Shown in pieces: positions 7,143-7,725 of a stretch of DNA of 7,725 nt (position 1 is its first letter; every line of letters starts with the position of its first letter). Below the pieces are notes generated by a model that was not told where the DNA came from, searched no databases, and saw nothing but the letters and a program-made list of their open reading frames with translations. The stretch comes from Acidobacteriota bacterium (lineage in GTDB: Bacteria > Acidobacteriota > Terriglobia > Bryobacterales > Bryobacteraceae), in the NCBI GenBank assembly GCA_026394095.1, contig JAPKYY010000797.1, forward strand, positions 1 through 7,725, read 5' to 3'. Both the position numbers and the translations under genes were made by a program.

Positions 7143-7725
7143 GACAGAGGGTGGCTTCGATTTCAAAGTCATCACCCACAACAAGCCTGAACTCGGTGGC
7201 GTCCTCACCCAGGCATCGCTGCTCGCTGGCCTCTCCGATGGCCGCGAATCCAATCCCATCAAGCGCGGAGCCTGGCTTGCCCGCCGCATCATCGCCGAGC
7301 CGCCGTCGGATCCTCCACCCAATGTCCCTGCCCTGCAGGAAGATACCAAAGGCCTCACCCTGCGCCAGCGTCTCGAACAACATCGTTCCGGCCAGGTCTG
7401 CATGCAGTGCCACCTCAAGATCGACCCCTGGGGCGTTGCCCTCGAGCAGTACGATGCCAACGGCCTCATCAAGCCCAAACCAGCTGATGCCTCAAGCAAG
7501 CTGCCCGATTCCACCGTCGTCAACAACATCGACGAATTCCGAAAGTACCTCGCTCAAGACCGCATTGATCAGGTGGCTTTCTCTGTCCTCAAACACCTCG
7601 CAACCTACGCCTGCGGCCGGTCCCTCACATATAATGAAGTCAACTACTTGAAGACCGAAGGTAAATCCCTTCGCGCCTCCGGGTATCGTATGCGGGATAT
7701 GATTCAGTTCGTTGCTGCCAGTCCA
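7138..7725 (+). pseudogene. Frame-shifted C-terminal part (PSCyt3 and PSD2) of the preceding cytochrome gene, partial
   Basis: Directly after the previous gene's last sense codon, the frame beginning at 7138 is open to the right edge and continues the same family. It encodes [19 protein letters not shown], then [19 protein letters not shown] and PPPNVPAL, typical of PSCyt3 (DUF1588), with a haem motif CMQCH at 7399-7413, then [15 protein letters not shown], and finally PSD2 (DUF1585): [23 protein letters not shown] and SGYRMRDMI. There is no start codon before 7402 in this frame, so it cannot be a separate gene. Compared with intact relatives, about 16 to 18 residues that normally link LIQ/LID to this part (the segment around NERLAxHYG) are missing. 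A deletion of 3n+2 bases therefore explains both the gap and the shift better than a single-base sequencing error. The true 3' end lies beyond the window. Confidence 0.85.

Noticed and set aside
7131..7145. Programmed +1 frameshift at CAA TAA G joining the two cytochrome parts
   Set aside because: The peptidyl-tRNA could not re-pair well after a +1 slip, no stimulatory element is visible, and the conserved linker residues are physically absent.
6531..7529. Long open minus-strand frame (332 codons) opposite the end of the cytochrome gene
   Set aside because: The plus strand encodes clear PSD5, PSD4 and PSCyt3 motifs here. The antisense frame has no recognisable motif and is expected in GC-rich coding DNA.

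Overview
The window looks like chromosomal DNA of a soil-type bacterium, most likely Acidobacteriota of the Solibacter/Bryobacter kind; Planctomycetes or Verrucomicrobia are the alternatives. The evidence is moderately high GC with C-rich third codon positions, Planctomycete-type cytochrome domains (the PSCyt/PSD set, formerly DUF1587, DUF1595, DUF1592, DUF1588 and DUF1585), a PQQ-like propeller protein of the kind common in those phyla, and a PQQ dehydrogenase fused to N-terminal haem domains. No RNA genes, CRISPR array or transposase are visible. No gene-free stretch exceeds 300 bases.

Layout, left to right. (1) Minus strand, 1 to about 1659 (frame open to 1713): most of a quinohaemoprotein dehydrogenase with two CxxCH cytochrome modules followed by a PQQ beta-propeller. 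It runs off the left edge and has no signal peptide at its own 5' end. (2) Plus strand, 1737-2361: a toxin-first HigBA-like type II toxin-antitoxin pair with an 11-base overlap. (3) Minus strand, 2255-2686: a TrxC-type thioredoxin (zinc ribbon plus WCGPC) whose recognisable sequence stops at the antitoxin stop codon; the rest of its reading frame is antisense to the antitoxin. (4) Plus strand, 2731-4143: a secreted PQQ-like propeller protein. (5) Plus strand, 4170-7142: a large secreted PSCyt/PSD cytochrome protein with an internal LamG-like domain. It is cut by a frameshift and small deletion at 7137/7138, and its last two domains continue in another frame to the right edge.

Functional reading. 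Genes 1, 4 and 5 all look like cell-envelope redox proteins: a PQQ- and haem-based dehydrogenase, a propeller protein and a multidomain cytochrome. Genes 4 and 5 form a tight operon. The most notable feature is the toxin-antitoxin pair. It sits exactly between two minus-strand genes that have each lost the end facing it, the 3' end of trxC and the 5' end of the dehydrogenase. This suggests that the module replaced the original junction between them. No wholly new system is apparent; the interest lies in this scar, the dehydrogenase architecture and the broken cytochrome gene.
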